From NCBI GenBank assembly GCA_946183415.1, contig CAMHAM010000002.1, positions 62,001-126,000 on the forward strand: DNA of 64,000 nt, given 5' to 3'. Source of the stretch: an uncultured Prevotella sp. (GTDB lineage Bacteria > Bacteroidota > Bacteroidia > Bacteroidales > Bacteroidaceae). A program made the translations under genes and the position numbers. Under the pieces are notes generated by a model. It was not told where the DNA came from. It did no database searches and saw nothing but the letters and a program-made list of their open reading frames with translations. Below are positions 44,662-53,738 of this stretch, one piece after another (position 1 is the first letter of the stretch; each line of letters starts with the position of its first letter).

Positions 44662-45873
44662 TTGGATCCTATCTTTATAACAGGAGCAGGTGTGGTATCT
44701 GCTATAGGCGTAGGTAAGAAAGAAACCTTATCTTCTCTTATATCTGGTCAGACAGGAATCGGTAAGATGAGATATTTGAAATCTCTTCATATTGATATAC
44801 CTGTTGGCGAGGTGAAACTCACTAACGAAGAAATGGCGCATCTTCTTGGTGTGGATAATAATCCTCAATTTACTAGGACTGCACTTATTGGAAGATTGGC
44901 CCTGCGTGAAGCCCTAGAAGAAGCTTCATTGGATGGTGATAATTTGGATGATGTCCATTTTATTTCTGCTACGACAGTCGGTGGTATGGATCGTAGAGAA
45001 ATGTATCACTCCCAGGAGAAAGGTTGCGATTCTTTTGTTGCAGAAATTGCTACCCATAATTGTGCTGCAAGTTCAGAAATGATAGCAGAGCAATTTGGTA
45101 ATTTTGCTTCCATTTCTACCGTATCGACGGCATGCTCTTCGGCAACTAATGCAATTATTACAGGCGCTAATATGCTCCGATGTGGAATGGCTGATATTGT
45201 AGTCGCTGGCGGTTCTGAGAGCTTGTCAAAATTCCATCTGAATGGTTTTAATTCTTTGATGATTCTTGATCATAATCAGTGCCGCCCGTTTGATAAAGAT
45301 AGGGCTGGTCTTAATTTGGGAGAGGGTGCTGCATATCTGGTAATGGAAACGGCAACCTCTGTAAAAAAAAGGGGAGTTAGCCCCTTGTGCATATTAAGCG
45401 GGTATGGTAATGCGTGTGATGCATTTCATCAGACAGCCTCTTCTCCTGATGGTAAAGGTGCTTTTTTAGCAATGAAAAAGGCTTTAGAACTTGCAAAGAA
45501 AAAACCAGAAGATATTCAATATATCAATGCCCATGGCACAGGGACTATCAATAATGATGAAAGTGAAAGTTATGCTATAAAAAGAGTATTTGATAATAAA
45601 ACCCCACCGATATCTTCAACCAAATCTTTTACAGGGCATACAACAAGCGCATCTGGTAGTATAGAGGCGGTTTTTTGTATTTTAGCACTAAAAGAACAAT
45701 TCCTTCCAGTGAATATTAATTGGAAAACTCCTATGGAAAATGGAATTATTCCTGTTATGAATCCAACCCCCGTTTCGGAAATCAAGAATATTCTTAGCAA
45801 TGCTTTCGGTTTTGGAGGTAATGACTCTTCTCTAATTTTCTCACGAATTGAAAGCTTCTATGAAAATAAATAA
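44662..45873 (+). CDS. Beta-ketoacyl-ACP synthase, active subunit of a KS-CLF pair
   Basis: A 403-aa ketosynthase with a TTG start 7 nt after the carrier gene; no ATG fits the conserved N-terminus PIFITGAGVVSAIG. Active-site Cys158 is in STACSSATNA, with His in NAHGTGTINND and STKSFTGHTTSASG. The next gene encodes a KS homologue without the cysteine and overlaps this one, the layout of KS/chain-length-factor heterodimers (ApeO:ApeC in E. coli). This pair is the best candidate for the polyene elongase. Confidence 0.9.
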   Translation: MDPIFITGAGVVSAIGVGKKETLSSLISGQTGIGKMRYLKSLHIDIPVGEVKLTNEEMAHLLGVDNNPQFTRTALIGRLALREALEEASLDGDNLDDVHFISATTVGGMDRREMYHSQEKGCDSFVAEIATHNCAASSEMIAEQFGNFASISTVSTACSSATNAIITGANMLRCGMADIVVAGGSESLSKFHLNGFNSLMILDHNQCRPFDKDRAGLNLGEGAAYLVMETATSVKKRGVSPLCILSGYGNACDAFHQTASSPDGKGAFLAMKKALELAKKKPEDIQYINAHGTGTINNDESESYAIKRVFDNKTPPISSTKSFTGHTTSASGSIEAVFCILALKEQFLPVNINWKTPMENGIIPVMNPTPVSEIKNILSNAFGFGGNDSSLIFSRIESFYENK

Positions 45874-46903
45874 TGTATACATATATGCTGCAGAGCAGAT
45901 ATCTATTCAAAATCCGCTTTCAGAGCAATGGATGGATACTCCTCTGTTTTACGAAGACTCGTTGGTAAAAGCTGTGAATCCGCCTTTCCGTGATTATTTA
46001 GCACCCAATGAGGCTCGTCGTATGGGTAACTTGATGAAGCGTGCTTTAGTAACATCTATAAAAGTTCTAAAAGAGACAGGGATAGATCATCCTGACGCAA
46101 TTATAACAGGTACAAGTATTGGAAGCCTGGATTATACAGAAAGATTCTTGGATGACTTGCTTGAAAATGGAGAAGAGGCACTTAGTCCTACATATTTCAT
46201 GCAGTCTACACATAATACCGTAGGTTCAGCCCTTGGCATTTATACTAAGACCCATGGCTATAATACTACATATTCTCACGGAGAAATTAGTTTCGATGCA
46301 GCTCTATTTGATGCATGGATGCAGTTGCAATTAGATGCCATTTCTAATGCGTTGGTAAGTGGGCATGATGAGATGATTGAATCTTTTTTTGAGCTCCTTC
46401 GCAAAACGGGCTATGTTGGATTAGACGGAATGGTTCCTTGCGGTGAAGTTGCCATGTCTATGATAATAGGAAAAGAAAAACGCGTAGATAGCTTATGTGA
46501 GATATCAGGAATAAGACTGAGTTATAAACCTTCTTTGGAGAATTTTAAAAGTATTCTTTACGAGATGCTTCATGATGCTGATATCTCATATTCTGATATA
46601 AGTGCAGTAATGACAGGTGTAAATGGAAATCCCCAAAATGATTCGCGTTATGCCAAGATAATAAATTCATTGATGCATGATAAGCCTCTTTTTCATTATA
46701 AACACTTATTTGGCGAGAACTACACTTCATCCGCATTAGGCTTATATACGGCAGCCAATCTTTTAAGCAAGCAGGAAGTACCATCATTTATATATGATAG
46801 TAGTTCTCCGTGTGAATGTAAATCATTAAATAACATTATTTTATTAAACATGACTAATGGCGGCGAATGCTCCATTATTATACTGAAAAGAATATGTTAT
46901 TAA
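45860..46903 (+). CDS. Cys-less ketosynthase homologue (chain-length-factor-like)
   Basis: About 347 aa from ATG 45860, overlapping the KS gene by 14 nt. The thiolase-like fold is recognisable (DAIITGTSIGSLDYTERF, HNTVGSALGIY), but the active-site segment reads TYSHGEISFDAA, with Ser-His-Gly where ACSS should be, so it cannot condense on its own. A later segment (FHYKHLFGENYTSSALGL) corresponds to the KS lysine/histidine region. I infer the chain-length-factor role for the KS encoded just upstream. Confidence 0.82.
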   Translation: MKINNVYIYAAEQISIQNPLSEQWMDTPLFYEDSLVKAVNPPFRDYLAPNEARRMGNLMKRALVTSIKVLKETGIDHPDAIITGTSIGSLDYTERFLDDLLENGEEALSPTYFMQSTHNTVGSALGIYTKTHGYNTTYSHGEISFDAALFDAWMQLQLDAISNALVSGHDEMIESFFELLRKTGYVGLDGMVPCGEVAMSMIIGKEKRVDSLCEISGIRLSYKPSLENFKSILYEMLHDADISYSDISAVMTGVNGNPQNDSRYAKIINSLMHDKPLFHYKHLFGENYTSSALGLYTAANLLSKQEVPSFIYDSSSPCECKSLNNIILLNMTNGGECSIIILKRICY

Positions 46904-47250
46904 AGCTTTTACCTTTGTCGCTTTTTCAATGTATGCTTCTTTCTGGAGGCCAGGTGTTAATGAAATATGGTTTAATGAAAGCGGGTGATTTCTCTTTCAC
47001 ATGGCAATATTTTCATAGATTGTTTTTTAATTGGCAATTTATAAGCTGCGGCCTTTGTTATGGCGCAGGTTCTATTCTATGGATGTATATAATTAAGAAT
47101 TTCCCATTTAGCATGGCCTATCCTATGGTAAGCCTTAGTTATGTAATGGGCATGTTTGCTGCTATTATTTTCTTTCATGAACATGTGCCTTTTGAAAGAT
47201 GGCTTGGGGTATTCTTCATTTTATCAGGATGTGTATTAATAGCAAAATGA
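46894..47250 (+). CDS. Small EamA/SMR-like membrane protein (ArnE-like)
   Basis: A 118-aa protein from ATG 46894 with four hydrophobic helices and the SMR/EamA-type endings SMAYPMVSLSYVMGMFAAIIFFHEHV and GVFFILSGCVLIAK (separate segments of one repeat). Proteins of this size act as dimeric flippases, for example ArnE/ArnF for undecaprenyl-linked sugars. Together with the glycosyltransferase of the operon it may flip a lipid-linked intermediate. The transport substrate is unknown. Confidence 0.75.
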   Translation: MLLKLLPLSLFQCMLLSGGQVLMKYGLMKAGDFSFTWQYFHRLFFNWQFISCGLCYGAGSILWMYIIKNFPFSMAYPMVSLSYVMGMFAAIIFFHEHVPFERWLGVFFILSGCVLIAK

Positions 47251-47260
47251 ATAGTTGAAT

Positions 47261-47893
47261 ATGATTAGGATTATGTTTATATTAGTGACTGCATTTTCTT
47301 CTTTGACACTTTTTGGACAAACAAAACTGTCACCAGAACAGCAGAAACAGATGGTTGAGAAAATAGACAAGACTGCCTCTGTAATGACAGCTATGCAATG
47401 CGAATTTGTTCAGACGAAAAGTATGAAGCTGTTAAGTAAAGAAATGCATTCAAAGGGTATTATGTATTTTAAACGTCCAAATAAATTACGCTGGCAATAT
47501 ATCACTCCATATGATTATACATTTATCCTAAATGGAGATAAAGTTCATATCAAATCTTCCAAGTCTACGAAGAATATAGATGTTCAAGGGAATAAAATGT
47601 TTCGACAGATTACAAACATTATTCTTAATAGTGTTACAGGGGGGAACCTGAATAGTTCTACAGACTTTAATGTTGAAATGTATAAGAAAGATAACAGTTA
47701 TTATGCTAAGTTATTCCCCAAAAAGAAAGAGTTAAAGCAACTTTATCAAGTCATCGAAATCTATTTTGATTCTTCCTTAACGATGGTAAATAGGGTTAGA
47801 ATGCTTGAAAAGACTGGTGATGAGACTCAAGTTAAGCTTAATAATACTAAATTAAATATTGCCGTCGATGATAAAATATTTCTCGCTAATTAG
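47261..47893 (+). CDS. LolA-like outer-membrane lipid/lipoprotein carrier
   Basis: About 210 aa with a signal peptide ending LTLFGQ. The LolA-type domain shows MTAMQCEFVQTKSMKLLSKEM, GIMYFKRPNKLRWQY and YTFILNGDKVHIKS. These periplasmic proteins have a half-barrel that binds acyl chains and carry lipids to the outer membrane; in polyene clusters one presumably carries the pigment lipid. A second LolA-like gene lies at 63032-63520. The start is ATG 47261; the frame opens two codons earlier with TTG. Confidence 0.85.
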   Translation: MIRIMFILVTAFSSLTLFGQTKLSPEQQKQMVEKIDKTASVMTAMQCEFVQTKSMKLLSKEMHSKGIMYFKRPNKLRWQYITPYDYTFILNGDKVHIKSSKSTKNIDVQGNKMFRQITNIILNSVTGGNLNSSTDFNVEMYKKDNSYYAKLFPKKKELKQLYQVIEIYFDSSLTMVNRVRMLEKTGDETQVKLNNTKLNIAVDDKIFLAN

Positions 47894-48338
47894 TTTCTGC
47901 CTTTTGTTCTTCCAGACTGCTTGTATGGCGAACAGTGGGCTTTCTATGGAAAACCTGATGGATTCGACACAATGTGAAGAGTATAATCTAAGGATGCAGT
48001 TTAGAGGACATGAGATTACTGGGATATGCGTAATAAATAAGACTAATGATAGCAATCTTGTAGGAACGGTTATTAATGAATTTGGTATGAAAGCTTTTGA
48101 TTTTGTTTATTCAAATGGGAAAATCAAGCTGATCAATATTATTTCATTTTTAGACAAGTGGTATATCCGTAAAGTATTAAAAAAAGATCTTAGCTTTATT
48201 TTTACTTATATGCCTAAAGGTATAGATTTTGAAAGAAAATATAGGCGAATATCATTTAAGGAAAATGGCGAAGTTGAGGCCGTTAATAAAAAATTTGTTA
48301 TTATCTATTCATTCATTCCACTGAAAGGCGAGTCATGA
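47868..48338 (+). CDS. Small lipoprotein of the polyene cluster
   Basis: A 156-aa protein from ATG 47868, overlapping the LolA-like gene by 26 nt. The N-terminus MIKYFSLISFCLLFFQTAC is a lipoprotein signal with cysteine near residue 19. The mature domain is beta-rich (LRMQFRGHEITGICVIN, NGKIKLINIISFL). Aryl polyene clusters commonly encode a DUF3261-type lipoprotein beside the LolA-like carrier; the position fits, although I cannot confirm the family. It is probably the outer-membrane acceptor for cargo from the LolA-like protein. Confidence 0.68.
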   Translation: MIKYFSLISFCLLFFQTACMANSGLSMENLMDSTQCEEYNLRMQFRGHEITGICVINKTNDSNLVGTVINEFGMKAFDFVYSNGKIKLINIISFLDKWYIRKVLKKDLSFIFTYMPKGIDFERKYRRISFKENGEVEAVNKKFVIIYSFIPLKGES

Positions 48339-48712
48339 GATTGTTAAATAATCTGTATAAGGTATTATGTGCTGATTCAAAAGACGGAAGATTAACCTTC
48401 AAAGTTAAGTTAGATCCCGATTGCTTTATCTATCAAACCCACTTTCCTGGTAATCCAATAACTCCAGGTGTGTGTCTGATTCAGATTACATCAGAATTGT
48501 TGGAATTAGAGTATCATAATATTTATGATCTCAGTTATCTTAAAAACATAAAATTTAAGAAAATTGTCAGACCGGGTGAAACGGTATCCTTCGTTTTTTC
48601 TGATATGACTATAAAAAATAGTATGTGCAATGTCGTTGTTAGTGTAGAAAAAGAGGATGTTCAATATGCAAAAATGTCGATGCAATTCAATATAATTAAA
48701 AATGAGTTATAA
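48335..48712 (+). CDS. ApeI-like hotdog dehydratase subunit (His-bearing)
   Basis: A 125-aa FabZ/FabA-like hotdog protein. The motif THFPGNPITPGV carries the catalytic His36, and the residue 14 positions later, where FabZ has Glu, is Gln50 (CLIQITSE). The partner at 41802-42260 keeps the Glu but lacks the His motif. Together they could complete one active site, as in the ApeI:ApeP dehydratase complex. The gene overlaps its upstream neighbour by ATGA and the next gene by 11 nt. Confidence 0.85.
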   Translation: MRLLNNLYKVLCADSKDGRLTFKVKLDPDCFIYQTHFPGNPITPGVCLIQITSELLELEYHNIYDLSYLKNIKFKKIVRPGETVSFVFSDMTIKNSMCNVVVSVEKEDVQYAKMSMQFNIIKNEL

Positions 48713-49463
48713 CGAATTAGATAGGCAGATTTGTGTTATTATCCCTACTTATAATAATGCGTCAACGATAAAGCGTGTTATAGAGGATGTCGAACATTAT
48801 TGCATTAACATTATTGTAGTGAACGACGGTTGTACGGATAATACTACGGAATTTCTTAATTCTCTTCCTTATTCTATAGTAGTTGTATCTTACCCACATA
48901 ATAAAGGGAAAGGTTATGCTCTTGTATCAGGCTTTAAGAAAGCAATAGCTCTCGGATATACTTATGCGATTACAATTGATGCTGATGGGCAACATTTCGC
49001 GGATGATCTTCCACGCTTTTTTGAGGCATTAAAAGATAATCCTAACGGCTTTATCATAGGATGTCGAAACTTAACAGAAGAGAATATGCCGAGACAAAAT
49101 ACCTTTGCTAATCGTTTCTCTAATTTTTGGTTTCATTTGCAAACAGGTATAAACTTACCAGATACCCAGAGTGGTTATAGGCTTTATACTTTATCATCAC
49201 TGAAAGGATTAAATTTGATAACTTCTCGATATGAATCAGAACTGGAACTTTTGGTATATGCGGCTTGGACAGGGGTAAAGATCACCTCTGTCGTCGTTAA
49301 AGTTTATTACCCACCAGCAGAAGAGAGGGTGAGCCATTTCCGGCCTGTTTATGATTTCATCAGAATAAGTGTTTTAAATACAGTACTTTGTGTTGGAGCT
49401 CTGGTATATGGTATGCCATGTAAAATTGTTAGGACTTTAAAAAAAACTATTCATTTGATATGA
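48702..49463 (+). CDS. Family 2 glycosyltransferase (dolichol-phosphate-mannose-synthase-like)
   Basis: A 253-aa GT-A enzyme: IPTYNNASTIKRVIEDV at the N-terminus, IIVVNDGCTDNTTE, and the metal-binding motif TIDADGQHFADD. A C-terminal amphipathic or membrane segment (ISVLNTVLCVGALVYG) would attach it to the inner membrane. It probably transfers a sugar to a lipid carrier or directly to the polyene lipid. Most aryl polyene operons carry such a glycosyltransferase. Confidence 0.9.
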   Translation: MSYNELDRQICVIIPTYNNASTIKRVIEDVEHYCINIIVVNDGCTDNTTEFLNSLPYSIVVVSYPHNKGKGYALVSGFKKAIALGYTYAITIDADGQHFADDLPRFFEALKDNPNGFIIGCRNLTEENMPRQNTFANRFSNFWFHLQTGINLPDTQSGYRLYTLSSLKGLNLITSRYESELELLVYAAWTGVKITSVVVKVYYPPAEERVSHFRPVYDFIRISVLNTVLCVGALVYGMPCKIVRTLKKTIHLI

Positions 49464-49467
49464 GTTT

Positions 49468-50202
49468 ATGACTTCAATAAAACAGTGGGCATATACAATC
49501 TTTTCTTTCTGCTTCTTTTTAGTAGCAGCTTTATTTCTCACTATATTGGGCTTTTTACTGTTAACTCTTGGTGGAAAAACAGCAAAACATAAAGAAAAAT
49601 ACCATCAAATATTACAAACAGTCTCAAAGTTTGCGATCAATCATGTTCCTGGAACTTCTTTCACATATCAAAATGATCAGAATGAATCATTCAAAACTCC
49701 CTCGATTATTATTAGTAATCATCAATCTCATCTTGATTTGATGGGAATAATTATGTTAACTCCCAAACTGATAATACTGACTAAGAATTGGGTTTGGCAT
49801 AATCCTTTTTATGGTTTTATCATTCGATACGCTGATTTCTTTCCTATGACAGATAAAGAGCAGATGTTAAATGATCTGCATAAGAAAGTAAATGAAGGCT
49901 ATTCTATTATGATTTTCCCAGAAGGAACTCGATCTGCTGATTGTAGAATCCTGCGTTTTCATAGGGGAGCATTTTATCTTGCTGAGGAATTGAATCTGGA
50001 TATTGTTCCAATATTAATAAAAGGATTTGGTGAAGTTCTTCCCAAAAAATCTTTTCATTTATACCCAGGGAATATGTCATTAGAAGTTTTACCAAAAATT
50101 AATCGTAAAGATATTGCAGACCTTAATTATAGGGAAGTAACAAAGAAGGTACATCAATTATATATAGAAAGGATCCGTGAAAAAGTGTGTCATCATAGGT
50201 AG
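49468..50202 (+). CDS. PlsC-like 1-acylglycerol-3-phosphate acyltransferase
   Basis: A 244-aa membrane acyltransferase. An N-terminal membrane helix is followed by the HX4D motif in ISNHQSHLDLMG and the phosphate-binding motif FPEGTRS. It transfers an acyl chain, here perhaps the polyene chain, to a glycerol or other hydroxyl. It is one of five acyltransferase domains in the operon and resembles the domain fused to the MMPL exporter. Its end overlaps the next gene by 26 nt. Confidence 0.88.
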   Translation: MTSIKQWAYTIFSFCFFLVAALFLTILGFLLLTLGGKTAKHKEKYHQILQTVSKFAINHVPGTSFTYQNDQNESFKTPSIIISNHQSHLDLMGIIMLTPKLIILTKNWVWHNPFYGFIIRYADFFPMTDKEQMLNDLHKKVNEGYSIMIFPEGTRSADCRILRFHRGAFYLAEELNLDIVPILIKGFGEVLPKKSFHLYPGNMSLEVLPKINRKDIADLNYREVTKKVHQLYIERIREKVCHHR

Positions 50203-51661
50203 CGGTCTCGGAGGGCTTTCGTGTGGCTGTATCCTAGCAAAGAACGGATACGAAGTAACCGTTCTCGAGAAGAATCCTCAGTTTGGAGGCTGCCTTCAGT
50301 GTTTTCGCCGTGGGGATGCTGTCTTTGATACTGGGATGCATTATATAGGAAGCTTGGATCCTGGTCAAGTTTTAAATATTTATTTCCGATATCTGGGTAT
50401 TGATAAAGATATAAAGCTATCCAAGTTAGATCCGTTAGGATATGATGTGATATCCTACAAAGGAAAATATTATCAATTAGCAAATGGGAGAGATGCATTC
50501 ATAAATACATTATCAAATCATTTTCCCTCATGTAGAGGGGAATTGATACAGTATTATGACCTAATAAAGAAGATATCATCATCATGGGTTTTGCATTCTT
50601 TAAATCGAAATGTTGACTTTAACGTCAATACTGAATATCAGATGCAGAGTGTGAATAATGTAATTGATAGCATTATTAGTGACCCTATACTTAGGCAAGT
50701 CATAGTCGGAATACTACCTTTGTATGCAGGCGTGAAAGATCATACTCCTTTTTCTACACATGCATTAATATCTGATTGTTATGAGAAAAGTGCGTACCGG
50801 ATAGTTGGTGGGAGCAGTTTGGTGGCTGATTCTCTAGTAAATTCTATACGTAACATGGGAGGAAAGGTACTTTCAAAACAGAAAGTAACCAATATCGAAT
50901 GTAATGATGTAAAAGCAACATCTGTAATAACAGAATCTGGCGAATGCTTCCCCACAGATATAATTATTAGTGCTATTCATCCTGCTCTTACGCTTCAACT
51001 TATAGATAGTCATTTGATTCGACCAACATATCGCCGACGGATAATGAATATCCAAAACACAACCTCTGTTTTTACTGTATATTTAAAATTCCGCAAAAAC
51101 AGTGTGCGCTATATGAATAAAAATCTATACATTTATAGAGGCGATTCCATTTGGGGATGTGAGAATTACAATGATCTTACATGGCCCAAATGTCTTCTTT
51201 ATATGCATTTCTGTCATGAAGAAAATCCAACTTTTGCTAGAAGTGGCGAGATTCTGACATACATGAATATCTCGGAAGTTCAGCAATGGATTGGTACACA
51301 TGTAGGACAACGTGGAAGCAGCTATGAAGATTTCAAGAAAATGAAGGCAGAGGTTGTCATACAAGCGTTAGAGCAAGAAATACCAGGCGTTAGTCAAAAT
51401 ATTGAAGAGTATTATACATCGACACCTTTGACGTACCTTGATTATACTGGTATTCCAGATGGTGCAATGTATGGGATGTTTAAGGATGTACAGAATATAG
51501 TTTCCAGTAGTGTAACGAGCCGAACAAAGATACCTAATCTCTTTCTAGCAGGCCAGAGTATAACCTTACATGGGATGCTTGGAGTACTTGCCGGTAGCTT
51601 ATCCACATGTTCTGAATTACTTACAATTGACGAAATATTTTCTCAGTTAAAGGATATATAA
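50177..51661 (+). CDS. FAD-dependent phytoene-desaturase-like oxidoreductase
   Basis: A 494-aa GTG-start enzyme with the N-terminal FAD motif VIIGSGLGGLSCGCILAKNG and EVTVLEKN, a region like retinol saturases/carotenoid isomerases (DTGMHYIGSLDPG), and a C-terminal FAD motif near NLFLAGQSITLHGMLG. It could desaturate, saturate or isomerise the polyene. A paralogue lies at the right edge of the window (63517-64000), with the shared motif STPLT-x-x-DYT and the shared ending GQS-L-LHG. Confidence 0.87.
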   Translation: MKKCVIIGSGLGGLSCGCILAKNGYEVTVLEKNPQFGGCLQCFRRGDAVFDTGMHYIGSLDPGQVLNIYFRYLGIDKDIKLSKLDPLGYDVISYKGKYYQLANGRDAFINTLSNHFPSCRGELIQYYDLIKKISSSWVLHSLNRNVDFNVNTEYQMQSVNNVIDSIISDPILRQVIVGILPLYAGVKDHTPFSTHALISDCYEKSAYRIVGGSSLVADSLVNSIRNMGGKVLSKQKVTNIECNDVKATSVITESGECFPTDIIISAIHPALTLQLIDSHLIRPTYRRRIMNIQNTTSVFTVYLKFRKNSVRYMNKNLYIYRGDSIWGCENYNDLTWPKCLLYMHFCHEENPTFARSGEILTYMNISEVQQWIGTHVGQRGSSYEDFKKMKAEVVIQALEQEIPGVSQNIEEYYTSTPLTYLDYTGIPDGAMYGMFKDVQNIVSSSVTSRTKIPNLFLAGQSITLHGMLGVLAGSLSTCSELLTIDEIFSQLKDI

Positions 51662-51665
51662 ATGT

Positions 51666-52574
51666 ATGAAAACAGTGACGTTTTACTATACTCAGAGCGG
51701 GCAAGCTTTTAACGTTGCCCAAAGTTTGTGTAGCCCACTGGTTTCTGCGGGTCATATTGTGATTTATAAAGAGATAATTCCAATTCAAGAATATCCATTC
51801 CCATGGACCAAATATGAATTCTTTGATTCATTTCCTGAAACTCGATTAGGAATCCCGCCTTCTGGCATTTGTCCTATTGTTCTTTCTGATGTTGAGGATG
51901 CTGATTTGGTAATTATAGTAGGACAATCATGGTTCTTATCACCTTCACTCCCCCTTCAGTCCTTTTTCGCAGATAGTGATGTTCGACGCTATTTAAAGGG
52001 GAAAAATGTGATATTTGTTAATGCATGTAGAAATATGTGGCTTATGACAAGTCGGCAGATAAAAGAATATTTGAATGACTTGCAAGCTAATTTTGTTGGA
52101 CAATTAGTCCTTCAAGATAAACATCCAAATTTAATAAGCGCATTGACAATTGTAAGGTGGCTTTTGTATGGAAAGAAGGGCGAATCTTATTTTTTGCCTT
52201 ATGCAGGAATCACTGATGATGATATTTATAGGTGTACCAGATTTGGCGAAATAATTCTGCAAGAATGGAAATTTGGAAGTTTCTTGCATTTACAAAACAA
52301 ATTGTTGGACTCAGGCGCTATCGTTTATAAGCCCTCTATCGTGTTTATAGAAAAAGCTGGGCATAGAATGTTTGGTTATTGGGCATGTTTTATACGGAAA
52401 AAAGGCGGTTTCAGAGACAAGCATAGGAAGGGAAGAGTGGAGTGTTTTTTCTATTACCTTTTATTTGTCCTATTCCTAGTTTCACCTTTTGCGCAGCTCT
52501 TTTTTTATTTAACATATCCTCTTCACAGAGTGCAAAAACATAAAATAGAAGATACATATTTAAAATATAATTAA
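51666..52574 (+). CDS. DarA-like (dialkylresorcinol-type) flavodoxin-fold protein
   Basis: A 302-aa protein starting MKTVTFYYTQSGQAFNVAQSL, a flavodoxin-like FMN-binding opening, with VIIVGQSWFLSPSLPLQSFF in the middle and a hydrophobic C-terminal segment (FFYYLLFVLFLVSPFAQLFFY) near residues 262-285. Proteins named dialkylresorcinol condensing enzyme or DarA have this plan and sit beside DarB; DarA is thought to aromatise the cyclohexanedione made by DarB. The immediate downstream neighbour is a clear DarB-like KS, which supports the call. Confidence 0.75.
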   Translation: MKTVTFYYTQSGQAFNVAQSLCSPLVSAGHIVIYKEIIPIQEYPFPWTKYEFFDSFPETRLGIPPSGICPIVLSDVEDADLVIIVGQSWFLSPSLPLQSFFADSDVRRYLKGKNVIFVNACRNMWLMTSRQIKEYLNDLQANFVGQLVLQDKHPNLISALTIVRWLLYGKKGESYFLPYAGITDDDIYRCTRFGEIILQEWKFGSFLHLQNKLLDSGAIVYKPSIVFIEKAGHRMFGYWACFIRKKGGFRDKHRKGRVECFFYYLLFVLFLVSPFAQLFFYLTYPLHRVQKHKIEDTYLKYN

Positions 52575-52587
52575 TATAATTAAGACC

Positions 52588-53724
52588 ATGGATGTATATA
52601 TAACAAGAGGGGCAAGATTTTTGCCAAACAATCCAATTGATAATGATGATATGGAAAAGTATCTTGGGATGTTAGACGGCAAACCATCTAAGGCTCGACG
52701 TGTTATTCTAAGAAGAAATGGTATTAAACAGAGGTATTACGCATTAGACGAAAGTGGAAATGTCACACATTCAAATGTGGAGATGGCAGCAAATGCAGTG
52801 CGTGGACTCTTGGATGATAACCTTACGATCAATGATATTGATTTATTGGCATGTGGAACTGGATCACCAGAGCAGCTTATACCATCTCATGGTGTTATGG
52901 TTCATGGTGAGCTTGGAGGAAGCAAAAACATTGAAGTTGTATCATTTGCGGGATCATGCTGCACAGGGGTCGATGCTTTAAAATATGCGTATATGGCTGT
53001 AAATCTTGGTCTTTCCCAAAATGCTGCTGTAGTCGCATCAGAGCGTTTGTCAGCTTGGATGAAGGCCTCTTATTTTCAAGAAGAGTCAAAGCAGCTATTA
53101 TTATTGGAAGAACAGCCGATGATTGCTTTTCAGAAGGATTTCCTTCGCTGGATGTTGTCCGATGGTGCATTTGCATTGTTGCTTCAAAAGGCTCCTGGCC
53201 AAAATAAATTGTCTCTTCGAGTGGACTGGATTGACATCACATCATATGCAAATACCAAAGAAACCTGCATGTACGCTGGTGCGGAAAAAGATCGAAATGG
53301 GGCTCTAAAAGGTTGGGCATCATTTCCCCAAAAAGAGTGGTTGTCGGAATCGCTTTTTGCAGTAAAGCAGGATACAAGGCTACTTTCAGAAAATATTGTT
53401 CCTTTAGGAGTAGAATACTTAAAACAATTAAGTAAGAAATACAATTTCCAGCCCGAAGATGTGGATTGGTTCCTTCCTCATATGTCATCTATGTTTTTTA
53501 AGGATATAATATTAGAGGAGTCTAAAAATCGGGGCTTCTTTATCCCAGAGGATAAATGGTTCTATAATCTCCCCCTAATAGGAAATATTGGATCTGCATC
53601 TGCTTTCGCAATGATAGAAGAATTGATGAATTCTGGAAAATTGGTAAAAGGCCAAAAAGTACTTGTAATGATACCAGAAAGTGCTCGCTTCTCATATTGC
53701 TATTGTATGTTGACAGTATGTTGA
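52588..53724 (+). CDS. darB: DarB-like beta-ketoacyl-ACP synthase III
   Basis: A 378-aa KAS III-type condensing enzyme. The family start VYITRGARFLPNNPIDNDDMEKYLG, the catalytic cysteine in GSCCTGVDA (Cys125), His in WFLPHMSSM and Asn in IGNIGSASAF make the triad. The N-terminal segment with KPSKARRVILRRNGIKQRYYAL is what I recall for DarB, which joins two acyl units head to head to give the ring of dialkylresorcinols. With the aryl polyene genes this implies a flexirubin-type ester or resorcinol product. Confidence 0.83.
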   Translation: MDVYITRGARFLPNNPIDNDDMEKYLGMLDGKPSKARRVILRRNGIKQRYYALDESGNVTHSNVEMAANAVRGLLDDNLTINDIDLLACGTGSPEQLIPSHGVMVHGELGGSKNIEVVSFAGSCCTGVDALKYAYMAVNLGLSQNAAVVASERLSAWMKASYFQEESKQLLLLEEQPMIAFQKDFLRWMLSDGAFALLLQKAPGQNKLSLRVDWIDITSYANTKETCMYAGAEKDRNGALKGWASFPQKEWLSESLFAVKQDTRLLSENIVPLGVEYLKQLSKKYNFQPEDVDWFLPHMSSMFFKDIILEESKNRGFFIPEDKWFYNLPLIGNIGSASAFAMIEELMNSGKLVKGQKVLVMIPESARFSYCYCMLTVC

Positions 53725-53738
53725 AATAATTAGTGCCT

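Noticed and set aside
52588..53724. Housekeeping FabH
   Set aside because: The N-terminal segment and the DarA-like neighbour fit DarB better than FabH, and the gene is embedded in the polyene operon.
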